DNA of 64,000 bases from NCBI GenBank assembly GCA_016793635.1, contig JAEUMD010000019.1, positions 1 to 64,000 of the forward strand, in the 5' to 3' direction. Both the position numbers and the translations under genes were made by a program. The DNA is from Hyphomicrobiaceae bacterium. GTDB lineage: Bacteria; Pseudomonadota; Alphaproteobacteria; Rhizobiales; Hyphomicrobiaceae. Of this stretch, positions 47,288 to 59,780 are shown piece after piece (the first letter of the stretch is position 1; each line of letters opens with the position of its first letter). The notes beneath the pieces are model-generated. The model was not told the DNA's origin. It was given only the letters and a program-made list of their open reading frames with translations, and made no database searches.

Positions 47288-47734
47288 CTACCGCTCGCCG
47301 TCCGCACCTGCGTCGTCGTCCGGGTCACTCCGCTTCTCGATGTCCTGGCGGACCTTCGGCGAATGCAGCAGACGCTCGATACGCATCGCCTCTTCGAAGG
47401 TATCGTCCTCGCGGAAGCGAATGTCGGGCGCGAACTTGAGGTTCACCGCACCTGCGACGACCGAGCGGAAATGCTTCTTGTTGCGGTTGAGCGCTTCGAG
47501 CACCGGTTTCAGGTCGACGCCGCCGAGCGGCATGACATACGCGGTGGCGAGTTTCAGGTCCGGCGACATGCGAACCTCCGTCACGGTGATGACGTGGCTG
47601 GCGATGGTGTCGTCGTGGACCTCGCCGCGCACCAGCAATTCAGAAACCGCGTGCTTGACGAGCTCGCCGACGCGAAGCTGGCGCTGCGAAGGCCCGGGCT
47701 GCCCGCCCGGCCCTCTCGATTTGTGTCGTGACAT
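47288..47734 (-). CDS. rbfA: 30S ribosome-binding factor RbfA
   Basis: 148-residue KH-like protein needed for late maturation of the 30S subunit and the 5' end of 16S rRNA. Family segments: [40 protein letters not shown] and [20 protein letters not shown]. Start: ATG at 47734 with GGAGAAGGA directly upstream; 22 further codons upstream are rejected. A charged C-terminal tail ([14 protein letters not shown]) is present. It belongs to the nusA-infB-rbfA-truB group. Confidence 0.94.
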   Translation of the reverse strand: MSRHKSRGPGGQPGPSQRQLRVGELVKHAVSELLVRGEVHDDTIASHVITVTEVRMSPDLKLATAYVMPLGGVDLKPVLEALNRNKKHFRSVVAGAVNLKFAPDIRFREDDTFEEAMRIERLLHSPKVRQDIEKRSDPDDDAGADGER

Positions 47735-47925
47735 TCCTTCTCCGTGCCGGGATTGGACCGGTCGCGGCCTCTTGTTTCGAACGGAGCGCGTGGCTAGCAC
47801 GCTACCGCTGTCAATTCAATGGCCGCAGCATCGCAGGACGAGCGAACGGATACGTCTCCGGCAAACTGCGTCGCAAGGACGGATCGCACGGTTCCGAGCG
47901 ATGTTGCGCACGTCGCTGGAGATCC

Positions 47926-48219
47926 TCAACCGATCGCTACGGTGAATAGCTCCTGCCCGCTCGCCCGCTGCAATCGCTCGACGAGACCACCGATGATGGC
48001 GCGTTGCAGACCATCATGAATTGGCGCGCCTTCGAACCAGACTTTAACGCCCGGCATCTCGTCGTCGATCACCGCGATGGCCCCGGTCGGAACGTGCTTG
48101 AGCCGCAGGATTCCCCATCCCTCTTCCTTGACCATTTCGGCCGTGGCGAGTGCGTCGAGTGTCTCGGCCGTGGTGCGCAGGAAATGCCCGTCCTCGCGCT
48201 TGATCAGGAATTCGGCCAT
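47926..48219 (-). CDS. Small protein of unknown function between infB and rbfA
   Basis: 97-residue soluble protein that I do not recognise. It begins MAEFLIKREDGHFLRTTAET and is predicted alpha/beta with a hydrophobic stretch GLQRAIIGGLVERLQRASGQ near the C-terminus. The start is well supported by AGGAGG 8 bases before the ATG at 48219. It lies between infB and rbfA, genes normally adjacent, and a strong hairpin separates it from infB, so it may need its own promoter. No membrane helix, no Cys cluster. It could be an orphan gene of the lineage. Confidence 0.7.
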   Translation of the reverse strand: MAEFLIKREDGHFLRTTAETLDALATAEMVKEEGWGILRLKHVPTGAIAVIDDEMPGVKVWFEGAPIHDGLQRAIIGGLVERLQRASGQELFTVAIG

Positions 48220-48286
48220 ATCGCGTTCCTCCTCGGTTTGCGGTGTCCGGCTGTCGCGACTTCGATCATGCACCGCCGGAAACTAT

Positions 48287-48317
48287 AACGGCGGCGGCAT
48301 CGACTGCCGCCGCCGTT
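48287..48317 (-). terminator. Hairpin between infB and the small orphan gene
   Basis: A perfect 13-bp stem (AACGGCGGCGGCA and its complement) with a 5-base loop, 26 bases past the infB stop. The minus-strand tail is ATAGTTTCC, the plus-strand tail TTGAG. It would reduce read-through from infB into the orphan gene, rbfA and truB. Confidence 0.65.
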
Positions 48318-48342
48318 TGAGATTGCCGAACGTCCCGCCCGC

Positions 48343-51302
<2,960 letters not shown>

Positions 51303-51306
<4 letters not shown>

Positions 51307-52007
51307 TCTGTTTCCGTTTCAAGCGTCGAAATTGGCGGGATCTGATCAATTGCGGAACGCCCCAGGCCCGACCGGTAGCGCTGCAGGCGCCCAGCCTCGA
51401 CCATAAAGCGTTCCGTCGCTCCGCCCTTGATGAGGGCAGCATGTACCACATTTGACCGACCGATGGCCAAGCTCATTTGCTCTATCTTCAAGAGCGTAAT
51501 GATACGTTCTGCCGCATCCGGATGAGCGGAAACGGCGAGGAATTTCCGGTCGAGCTTGTCGCGGCCGCCTTCTGCGGCATCGCTGCCATGCACCAGCGCG
51601 TAGACGCTACCGGAGGCGAGCTTTCGGTCGATTTTCTCAAATCCGGTCAGCACGAGACCGGCCTTGTTGGCGAGCGCGAGCGCGTCCGAGAGCCGCCGCT
51701 CCATCAGGCGGTCCACCTGCTCGGGCAGGTCCGCCGGCACCGCGACCGGTCCCTTCAGGCTTCGCGCGAACGCCTTGGCACGAACCGCGAGGCCGATGCT
51801 CTCCCTGTCGGCACCGACCCAGACGCCGCGCCCCGGCAGCCGCCGCGCCAAGTCGGGCACAATGCCACCATCGGGACTCGCGACGAAACGGATCAGCTCG
51901 TCGGGAGTACGCGAGACGCGCGTCGCCGCACAGAGCCGGAGGCTGCCCTCCAACTCCGCCGCGACCGCTCGAGCGGTCGAACGATCTGCCGATCGTTGGC
52001 GTGCCAC
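51303..52007 (-). CDS. YlxR (DUF448)-L7Ae fusion RNA-binding protein
   Basis: 234-residue fusion of two small RNA-binding folds that are separate genes (ylxR and ylxQ) in Firmicutes. Residues about 20-95 are DUF448 ([35 protein letters not shown]). Residues about 110-205 resemble L7Ae ([19 protein letters not shown]). The last part is a basic tail. It lies between nusA and infB, where ylxRQ also lie, and its stop overlaps the infB start as ATGA. Start GTG at 52007 with AGGAG upstream. Roles in rRNA or RNase P regulation have been suggested for the family. Confidence 0.9.
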
Positions 52008-52039
52008 GCGCTTTGTCTCTCCTGGCCCATATCCGGGCC

Positions 52040-53722
<1,683 letters not shown>

Positions 53723-53728
53723 GTTCGT

Positions 53729-54361
53729 CTATTCCTCCACCGGGTCCAGATCGGCGCCGTCGTGGGCGGCCGAGCCGGGTTTCGCTAGTTTTTTCGCGCG
53801 GCTCAAAGCCTCGCGGATCAATTGGTCCGTCAGAACCAAGCGGGCGTCCGAGATGAGCTCGACCGGGAACCCGACAACCGTCTTACCCACACCTTCGAGG
53901 TCGACGACGATCCGCGCCTCGCCGGCCTCGTAACCTTCGACGATGCCGCGGTAGCGCTTGCGTCCGCTGACCGGCTGGCGCAGCTCGATCTTGGCCTCGT
54001 TACCGGCCCAGGCCTCGAAATCCGATGGCCGCACCAGCGGACGGTCGATGCCGGGCGAGGACACCTCGAGCCGGTAGCTACCAGACACGACGTCGTTGAC
54101 GTCGAGCAGCGCCGAGACTTGGCGCGAGATCGCCTCGCAGTCGTCGATATTGATCGTACCGTCGGGACGCTCGGCCATGATCTGGACGGTCTTGCCGTCG
54201 CGTCCGGAAATCTGAACGCGCACGAGCCGGAATCCGAGATCGATGAGCGCCGGCTCGACGATGCGAGCGACTTCCGCATCCAATCCAGATTCTGTCAAAA
54301 ACCGAGGCTCGTCAGCGCCTTCGCTGCCTGTCTGCATGCGCACATCAGGGGGCTGCAACAT
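53729..54361 (-). CDS. rimP: Ribosome maturation factor RimP
   Basis: 210-residue factor for 30S assembly. The first domain contains [20 protein letters not shown] and [20 protein letters not shown]; the family motif [20 protein letters not shown] follows. The C-terminal SH3-like domain contains [19 protein letters not shown]. Start: ATG at 54361; an ATG eight codons later is possible and neither has a clear ribosome site. The distance to an upstream hairpin is only about 35 bases, which suggests leader regulation. First gene of the rimP-nusA-infB operon. Confidence 0.94.
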   Translation of the reverse strand: MLQPPDVRMQTGSEGADEPRFLTESGLDAEVARIVEPALIDLGFRLVRVQISGRDGKTVQIMAERPDGTINIDDCEAISRQVSALLDVNDVVSGSYRLEVSSPGIDRPLVRPSDFEAWAGNEAKIELRQPVSGRKRYRGIVEGYEAGEARIVVDLEGVGKTVVGFPVELISDARLVLTDQLIREALSRAKKLAKPGSAAHDGADLDPVEE

Positions 54362-54384
54362 CGTTTCGTGGGATGCGCCGATTT

Positions 54385-54420
54385 CAAAACAAAAAGAGCG
54401 GATCTTGTGGATCCACTCTC
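54385..54420 (-). terminator. Intrinsic terminator or attenuator between trmB and rimP
   Basis: On the minus strand GAGTGGATC pairs with GATCCGCTC (one G-U pair) around a 5-base loop and is followed at once by TTTTTGTTTTG. It is the best intrinsic terminator of the window. It ends about 24 bases before the rimP start, so it either closes the trmB transcript or acts as an attenuator in the rimP-nusA-infB leader. Confidence 0.85.
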
Positions 54421-54447
54421 AGAGTTGAGATGATCATGAGCAAGTTG

Positions 54448-54476
54448 AAGATACGTTATGACAACGCTCGTTGCAA
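54448..54476 (-). promoter_or_regulatory. Candidate sigma-70-type promoter for rimP-nusA-infB
   Basis: On the minus strand TTGCAA (54476-54471) and TATCTT (54453-54448) are spaced by 17 bases, each matching four of six consensus positions. It lies between the trmB stop at 54499 and the hairpin at 54420. If used, the transcript would start near 54441 and meet the hairpin within about 20 bases. This is prediction only. Confidence 0.35.
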
Positions 54477-54498
54477 GCGAGATCTGTCCATTTTCCGC

Positions 54499-55266
54499 TC
54501 ATTTTGCCCGCGTGAAACGCAGGAAATAGCAGCATCGCCCTTCCCGGATCGCCTTGGCCTCGTATCGGGTGCCTGGCCAGTCACTGGGACGCACACGCCA
54601 ATCCTGCGGGCCCGCGGCCTGCCAGACGAAGTCCGGCGACGATGTGAGGGCGAGCAGCGCGGTGCGGGCATAGTCGCCGATGTCGGTACCGACCCGCAGC
54701 TCGGCGCCCGGTTTCATCACCCGCGCGAGCAACTCGACGAGGGGCGGCTGCACGAGACGGCGCTTGGCGTGGCGCCGCTTCGGCCAGGGGTCGGGAAAGA
54801 GAATGAACACGCGATCGAGGGAGGCCTGCGGCAGCGCGCGCAGCAGCGGCCGGACATCGTCGGCGAGAAGTCGCACGTTGGCGAGCTTGCGATCGCCGGT
54901 CTGGCGATCGGCATCGATCTCGGAGAGCACCTTGACAACGCCGTCCTCGAATGGTTCCGCGCCGATCAGCCCGACATCCGAATTAGCGCGCGCCTGCCAG
55001 ACGAGATGCTCGCCGCCGCCGAAGCCGATTTCGAGCCACGTCTCGCGCACGGGCTCGCCGAACAGCCTGTCGATTGCTCCCTGGGCATCGTTCGAGAACG
55101 TCGGTGCGCCGACCGCTACTTCCGGAAGCAGCGTCTCGAGCAGCATGCGTTGACGCTCGGTCGCCTTGCGGCCGCGACGCCGGCCGAACGAGCGAAGATC
55201 CCCTGCCCCGTCCGCAGCGAGTTCGCGATCGCTCTCGTGATCCGCTGATGTCTTTTCGTCCGCCAT
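54499..55266 (-). CDS. trmB: tRNA (guanine(46)-N7)-methyltransferase
   Basis: 255-residue SAM-dependent enzyme that makes m7G46 in tRNAs. Motif I is visible as WLEIGFGGGEHLVWQARAN and the family signature as RVFILFPDPWPKRRHAKRRL. The C-terminal TRYEAKAIREGRCCYFLRF completes the domain. Start: ATG at 55266 (MADEKTSADHES) with GAGG 8 bases upstream; a longer open frame of 72 codons upstream does not look coding. In related genomes it follows metK directly; here the rtcB-prfH pair lies between, on the other strand. Confidence 0.95.
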   Translation of the reverse strand: MADEKTSADHESDRELAADGAGDLRSFGRRRGRKATERQRMLLETLLPEVAVGAPTFSNDAQGAIDRLFGEPVRETWLEIGFGGGEHLVWQARANSDVGLIGAEPFEDGVVKVLSEIDADRQTGDRKLANVRLLADDVRPLLRALPQASLDRVFILFPDPWPKRRHAKRRLVQPPLVELLARVMKPGAELRVGTDIGDYARTALLALTSSPDFVWQAAGPQDWRVRPSDWPGTRYEAKAIREGRCCYFLRFTRAK

Positions 55267-55508
55267 CCCGTCAACCTCGACACGTCGGGCTCGAGCAGCA
55301 GGGTGCTGCGCCGAGCGCGGGCTCCAAGCGCCACCGACTGATATGCGAGCGCGGAGCGCGTCACGTCTCATCACAAGCGATGACAACCTCGCGCGCTGTG
55401 CTCGGTGAGCCCGCCAAGCGCGGCCCGGTATAGGATCTGGAGCTTTACTCCGCCACAATTTTGAATTAGCCACCCCACCCATTCGAGGACCGGACGAGGA
55501 GACGAGCC

Positions 55509-55631
55509 ATGACAGCCAACGCAGCGACGCTTTGCCAAGCCGTCCGCGGTGGCGTCATCGCGGGCAACACCTGCCTCTCTTCCCTGGGTTCACATGGGCA
55601 ATTCCACCTCGGTGCCGCCAACGGCGCCTGA
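55509..55631 (+). CDS. Possible 40-residue leader peptide overlapping rtcB
   Basis: A small reading frame beginning MTANAATLCQAVRGGVIAGN and ending inside rtcB at 55631. Its ATG has AGGAG 8 bases upstream, far better than the rtcB start at 55594, which lies inside this frame in another register. Translation of the leader could open or block the rtcB start, a common way to couple expression. I recognise no family. It could also be chance, or the rtcB N-terminus could be misread by a frameshift; the frames differ by one base. Confidence 0.4.
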   Translation: MTANAATLCQAVRGGVIAGNTCLSSLGSHGQFHLGAANGA

Positions 55632-56796
55632 TACCACCTCGAGCGATGGCTGCGCATCGCACGCGCCGGCCGTCCAACTCTTCACCTCCGACAAATCCTG
55701 GATCGAGGGTGCTGCCCTGGAGCAGCTCCGCTGCACCGCGCGTCTCGACGGCATGGTGCACGCGGCCGGGTTCCCCGATCTGCATCCCGGCAAGGGGATC
55801 GCGGTCGGCGCCGCATTCGTATCGCGTGGCCGGTTCTATCCGGCGCTCGCCGGCAACGACATCGGCTGCGGCATGAGCTTCTGGGAAACCGATCTCGCGG
55901 CGCGCAAGCTGAAGCTCGACCGCTGGGAAAAGCGCATCTCCGGCCTCGAGCTGCCGTGGGACGGCGACCTCGCACCCTGGCGCGCGCGGTATGATATCCC
56001 TGTATCCGCGTCGGACGCAGGCCTCGGCACGATCGGTGGCGGCAACCACTTCGCCGAGCTGCAAGTGGTCGACGAAGTTCGTGATCCGAAGGCCTTCGCC
56101 GCACTCGGCCTCGATCGCTCGCGCGCCGCACTGCTGATCCACTCTGGCAGCCGCGGCCTCGGACAGGCTGTGTTCAAGGAGCTGATCGACCGCCATGCCG
56201 GCCAGCCGCTCGAAGAGGGCAGCGACGACGCGGCGCACTACCTCGCCCGCCACGATCATGCCATGCGCTTCGCGCGCGCCAACCGCGCCCTGATCGCGTG
56301 GCGGTTCGCGGCGGAGCTCGGCGCCGAGGCGCGACTCGTCTCGGATGTCGGCCACAACATGGTGACGCGCGAGGACTTCGCGGACGCGCCGGCGTGGTTC
56401 CACCGCAAGGGCGCGGCTTCGACGCGCGAAGCGCTCTCGGCCGGCGCCGTCATGATCCCAGGCTCCCGCGGCACGCCGAGTTTCCTGGTCGCCCCGTTGC
56501 CAGGAGACGCGGAGCGTGCCGCGTGGTCACTTGCACACGGTGCCGGGCGCAGGTGGCAACGCGGCTACGCCAAGTCACGCCTCTCAAACAAATACAGCGT
56601 CGGCGATCTGGCTCGCACCGAGCTCGGCGGCCGGGTGATCTGCGAGGATCGCGAGCTGCTCTATGACGAGGCACCGCAGGCCTACAAGGACATCGTGCAA
56701 GTGGTCGCCGACCTCGAACAGGCTGGCCTCGTGAGCACCATCGCCGTCTACCGGCCCGTCCTCACCTATAAGGCACGGAGGCCGAGCGATGACTGA
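55594..56796 (+). CDS. rtcB: RtcB-family RNA ligase (RtcB2 type)
   Basis: 400-residue Mn/GTP-dependent RNA ligase that joins 2',3'-cyclic phosphate or 3'-phosphate ends to 5'-OH ends. Metal and nucleotide residues are visible: GFPDLHPGKGIAVGAAF, LAGNDIGCGMSF with Cys, IGGGNHFAELQ, IHSGSRGLGQ, SDVGHNMVTRE, and the guanylylated His in SLAHGAGRRW. The protein appears complete and active. It overlaps prfH by 8 bases; the RtcB2-PrfH pair repairs and rescues ribosomes with cleaved rRNA in E. coli strains (published work). Start: ATG at 55594 (MGNSTSVPPT), a GTG at 55549 is possible; neither has a good ribosome site, but a leader frame upstream does. Confidence 0.92.
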   Translation: MGNSTSVPPTAPDTTSSDGCASHAPAVQLFTSDKSWIEGAALEQLRCTARLDGMVHAAGFPDLHPGKGIAVGAAFVSRGRFYPALAGNDIGCGMSFWETDLAARKLKLDRWEKRISGLELPWDGDLAPWRARYDIPVSASDAGLGTIGGGNHFAELQVVDEVRDPKAFAALGLDRSRAALLIHSGSRGLGQAVFKELIDRHAGQPLEEGSDDAAHYLARHDHAMRFARANRALIAWRFAAELGAEARLVSDVGHNMVTREDFADAPAWFHRKGAASTREALSAGAVMIPGSRGTPSFLVAPLPGDAERAAWSLAHGAGRRWQRGYAKSRLSNKYSVGDLARTELGGRVICEDRELLYDEAPQAYKDIVQVVADLEQAGLVSTIAVYRPVLTYKARRPSDD

Positions 56797-57469
56797 GCGG
56801 ACCACGGTCCCCAACGCAGCAGCGGACGGCGCGGAACGCATCTGGTTGCAGGTCACATCCGGTCGCGGACCGGCCGAGTGCCAGATCGCCGTGGCGAACC
56901 TGGCGGCAGTTCTGTTGCGCGAGGCGGAAGCAGAAGGTCTCTCGGCCGAGCTGATCGACGCAGTCCACGGCGCAGCGCGTGGCAGCCTGCTCTCCGCGTT
57001 ACTCGCCGTTTCGGGCAAGGATGCCCGCCGCTTCGCCCAGCGCAACGTCGGCAGCGTTCAATGGGTATGCGCCTCCCCCTTGCGCCCTGGACACAAGCGA
57101 AAGAATTGGTTCGTCGCCGTCGATGGCCTCGCACCACCCGCGCGCGAGACGGGAGATGCGATCCGTCTCGCCGACGTCACATTCGAGGCGATGCGCGCAT
57201 CCGGCCCCGGCGGCCAGCACGTCAACAAGACGGAGAGCGCGGTGCGCGCAACGCACAGGCCCTCGGGCCTCGTCGCCACAGCGCGGGAGGAGCGCTCGCA
57301 GGCGATGAACAAGCGCCTGGCGCTTGCACGGCTCGCGGCGATGCTCGCCGCCGGCGTGACCAGCGCGATGGCCGAGGCGGAGCGCGAGCGATGGACGCGC
57401 CACGACCAGCTCGAGCGCGGCAGGCCGGTGCGCGTGTTCAAGGGGGCGGAGTTCAGAGAGTCCACTTGA
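56789..57469 (+). CDS. prfH: Peptide chain release factor H
   Basis: 226-residue release-factor homologue with the GGQ loop RASGPGGQHVNKTESAVRAT that triggers peptidyl-tRNA hydrolysis. The N-terminal part (LQVTSGRGPAECQIAVANLA) differs from RF1/RF2, and the codon-recognition PxT/SPF domain is missing, as in PrfH. PrfH releases peptides from ribosomes with a damaged decoding centre, and its partner RtcB religates the rRNA. The overlap with rtcB (8 bases) supports coupled synthesis. The basic C-terminal tail RGRPVRVFKGAEFREST is normal. Start ATG at 56789. Confidence 0.93.
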   Translation: MTERTTVPNAAADGAERIWLQVTSGRGPAECQIAVANLAAVLLREAEAEGLSAELIDAVHGAARGSLLSALLAVSGKDARRFAQRNVGSVQWVCASPLRPGHKRKNWFVAVDGLAPPARETGDAIRLADVTFEAMRASGPGGQHVNKTESAVRATHRPSGLVATAREERSQAMNKRLALARLAAMLAAGVTSAMAEAERERWTRHDQLERGRPVRVFKGAEFREST

Positions 57470-57547
57470 AGTGCGGGGCGCTACCATCACCAAAGATCGC
57501 ACCGGGGCGTTCGTTGCGGCCCTCGTTCGCGCGAGACACCAATGGAA

Positions 57548-57577
57548 AACGCCCGCGCTCGGAAAAGCGCGGGCGTT
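57548..57577. terminator. Terminator between convergent prfH and metK
   Basis: A perfect 12-bp stem (AACGCCCGCGCT / AGCGCGGGCGTT) with a 6-base loop. The minus-strand exit reads TTTTCCATTG, suited to metK termination; on the plus strand there is no T-run. Confidence 0.8.
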
Positions 57578-57601
57578 CGCATGGCTTCAATTTTCGCGTG
57601 C

Positions 57602-58810
57602 TCAGGCGATCGCCGCCTTGAGCTTGTCCGCAACGTCGGTCTTTTCCCACGAGAAGCCGCCGTCCTTGTCCGGCTCGCGACCGAAGTGGCCGTATGCAGC
57701 AGTGCGCGCGTAGACCGGCTTGTTGAGCTCGAGGTGACTGCGGATGCCGCGCGGCGTCAGGTCCATGACCTTCGGAATAGCGGCCTCGATCGCAGCTTCG
57801 TCGACCTTGCCGGTGCCGTGCGTGTCGACATAGATCGACAGCGGCCGCGCGACACCGATGGCATACGAGAGCTGGATGGTGCAGCGCTCGGCGAGACCCG
57901 CGGCGACGACGTTCTTGGCGAGGTAGCGCGAGGCATAGGCGGCCGAGCGGTCCACCTTCGTCGGGTCTTTGCCGGAGAAGGCGCCGCCGCCATGCGGGGC
58001 CGCTCCACCGTAGGTGTCGACGATGATCTTGCGGCCCGTCAGACCGCAATCGCCGTCCGGTCCGCCGATGTAGAAGGCGCCGGTCGGGTTGATGTGCCAG
58101 ACGGTGTCGTTGGTGATCCAGCCCTCGGGCAGCGCATTGCGCACGAACGGCTCGACGATGTCGCGCACCTGACGCGACGAGAGATCTTTCACGATATGCT
58201 GGTGCGAGACGACGATCGCGGTGACGCCGACCGGCTTGCCGTTCTCGTAGCGCACGGTCACCTGGCTCTTGGAGTCGGGGCCGAGCTTGGCGGCGTCTCC
58301 CTTGCCCGACTTACGCGCGACCGCAAGATCGGCGAGAATGCGATGCGAGTAGTAGATCGGCGCCGGCATCAGAACCGGTGTCTCGGTGCAGGCGTAACCG
58401 AACATGATGCCCTGGTCGCCCGCGCCTTCCTCCTTGTTGGTCGGCTGCTTGGCATCGACGCCCGCGGCGATGTCGGCCGACTGGCCGTGCAGAAGCACCT
58501 CGATGTTGGCGTTGGCCCAGTGGAAGCCTTCCTGCTCGTAGCCGATGTCGCGGATCGCCTTGCGCGCGATCTCCTGGATCATCTGCACCGTGATGCTCGG
58601 CGCGGTGTTCGAGTATTCGCCGGCGATGATAACGCGTTGCGTCGTCGCCATCGTCTCGCAGGCCGCGCGGATGGCCCACGGATCGAGATTGGCGGCAAGG
58701 CTCTCGCGATAGAACAGGTCCACCACCTCGTCCGAGATGCGGTCGCAAACCTTGTCGGGATGCCCTTCGGACACGGACTCACTGGTGAAGAGATAGGACT
58801 TGCGTGCCAC
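57602..58810 (-). CDS. metK: S-adenosylmethionine synthase
   Basis: 402-residue enzyme that makes SAM from methionine and ATP. The N-terminus [20 protein letters not shown] holds the ATP-binding His. The signatures [16 protein letters not shown] and [19 protein letters not shown] are intact. Length is usual for alphaproteobacteria. Start: GTG at 58810 ([11 protein letters not shown]) with GAGGGGG upstream; a longer frame to 58864 is rejected because conservation begins at ARKSYLF. Upstream is the XRE regulator, the conserved order. I did not find a convincing SAM riboswitch in the 165 bases before it. Confidence 0.97.
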   Translation of the reverse strand: MARKSYLFTSESVSEGHPDKVCDRISDEVVDLFYRESLAANLDPWAIRAACETMATTQRVIIAGEYSNTAPSITVQMIQEIARKAIRDIGYEQEGFHWANANIEVLLHGQSADIAAGVDAKQPTNKEEGAGDQGIMFGYACTETPVLMPAPIYYSHRILADLAVARKSGKGDAAKLGPDSKSQVTVRYENGKPVGVTAIVVSHQHIVKDLSSRQVRDIVEPFVRNALPEGWITNDTVWHINPTGAFYIGGPDGDCGLTGRKIIVDTYGGAAPHGGGAFSGKDPTKVDRSAAYASRYLAKNVVAAGLAERCTIQLSYAIGVARPLSIYVDTHGTGKVDEAAIEAAIPKVMDLTPRGIRSHLELNKPVYARTAAYGHFGREPDKDGGFSWEKTDVADKLKAAIA

Positions 58811-58975
58811 GACGGGCCCCCTCGGGTCAGATCTGAACTGCTGATTTCGGCAGCCTTGTTGCAAGCTTTCGTGGAGGGGTCAAGCCGCGCGCGCGCCTCA
58901 TCCCGGAGCCGCGCGCGCCATGTACGCCATGTCGCAGGCACCCCGCCCGGCACGAGCCTCTCGGCGGGTCGCGCC

Positions 58976-59446
58976 TCAGTTCCCTTCGGCCTCGCCGGCG
59001 AGCGACCTGACCAGCTCGACGATGGCTCGGCGGACGCGCGGGTCCGTGATGCGGGAAAACGCCTTGTTGAGTTCGACGCCATCGCGCGATGACATCACCT
59101 CGGCGACGTAGGGCTCAGCGCCGCGCTCGGCGAAACCGCCTGCCGCCGCCATCTGCTCGGTCATGGCCGCGGGGACTTCGTCGTAGAAGTATTGGATCGG
59201 AACCCCGAGGACGTGTGAGAGATCGAATAGTCGGCTCGCGCCGATGCGGTTGACGCCCTTCTCGTACTTCTGGACCTGCTGGAACGTGAGGCCCAGCATC
59301 TCGCCGAGCTTTTCCTGGCTGAGGCCGAGCAGCATACGCCGCATCCTGACACGCGTACCGACATGCGCATCCATCGGATTGGGACGGCGCGCGTTTCTTT
59401 CCTCGGCATACGAGCCGGACTGAGCTTCTTCTTCTTCTTTTGCCAT
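58976..59446 (-). CDS. XRE-family regulator (PraR/PhrR-like)
   Basis: 156-residue transcriptional regulator. The helix-turn-helix covers about residues 27-85: HVGTRVRMRRMLLGLSQEKL, GEMLGLTFQQVQKYEKGVNR and IGASRLFDLSHVLGVPIQYF. This closely matches a group conserved in Hyphomicrobiales that includes PhrR and PraR, involved in stress response and biofilm or symbiosis control. An acidic N-terminal leader and a helical C-terminal domain complete it. The neighbours lnt and metK are the usual ones. Two direct repeats upstream may be its operator. ATG at 59446. Confidence 0.88.
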   Translation of the reverse strand: MAKEEEEAQSGSYAEERNARRPNPMDAHVGTRVRMRRMLLGLSQEKLGEMLGLTFQQVQKYEKGVNRIGASRLFDLSHVLGVPIQYFYDEVPAAMTEQMAAAGGFAERGAEPYVAEVMSSRDGVELNKAFSRITDPRVRRAIVELVRSLAGEAEGN

Positions 59447-59780
59447 GATCGTAACCGAGTGCCGACTCTCTAATGTCAGGGGGCCGATGTCAGGGGGAAT
59501 GAGATTTGGTCATGTCTAGAAGTCGGATAATCGCGCGTCAACATCACCACATGCCGCAAGATTGCGAAAACACTCGTCGATCCGCGCCTCCCGGAGTACC
59601 GCAACCGGGTTCACTGTAGCGGATTGCGCATGCTTTCTGAACGACGCTTTTGAAACGCGATTTCGCACTTGCCGTTTTCGATAGATGTACCAGCGATGCG
59701 ATTGCAGAAAAACAAGTAGAAAAAACGTATACCCTTTGCCGATCATCCGTGGGGAGCCGCAACGCGGATTTGAACCTTCG
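59447..59780. other. Gap between lnt and the XRE regulator
   Basis: 334 bases, clearly less GC-rich than the rest. It holds the direct repeats at 59473-59497 and two T-runs on the minus strand about 65-80 bases past the lnt stop that may mark factor-independent or Rho-type termination. No protein gene is credible here. Confidence 0.5.
59473..59497. promoter_or_regulatory. Direct repeat upstream of the XRE gene (candidate operator)
   Basis: ATGTCAGGGGG occurs twice, at 59473-59483 and 59487-59497, start to start 14 bases apart, 27-51 bases before the regulator's ATG at 59446. XRE regulators often autoregulate at such sites; the link is inferred. Confidence 0.45.

Noticed and set aside
58811-58975. 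Possible SAM riboswitch before metK
   Set aside because: Small hairpins occur (GCTGCCGAAATCAGC on the minus strand), but I could not match the conserved cores of SAM-I, SAM-II or SAM/SAH elements.
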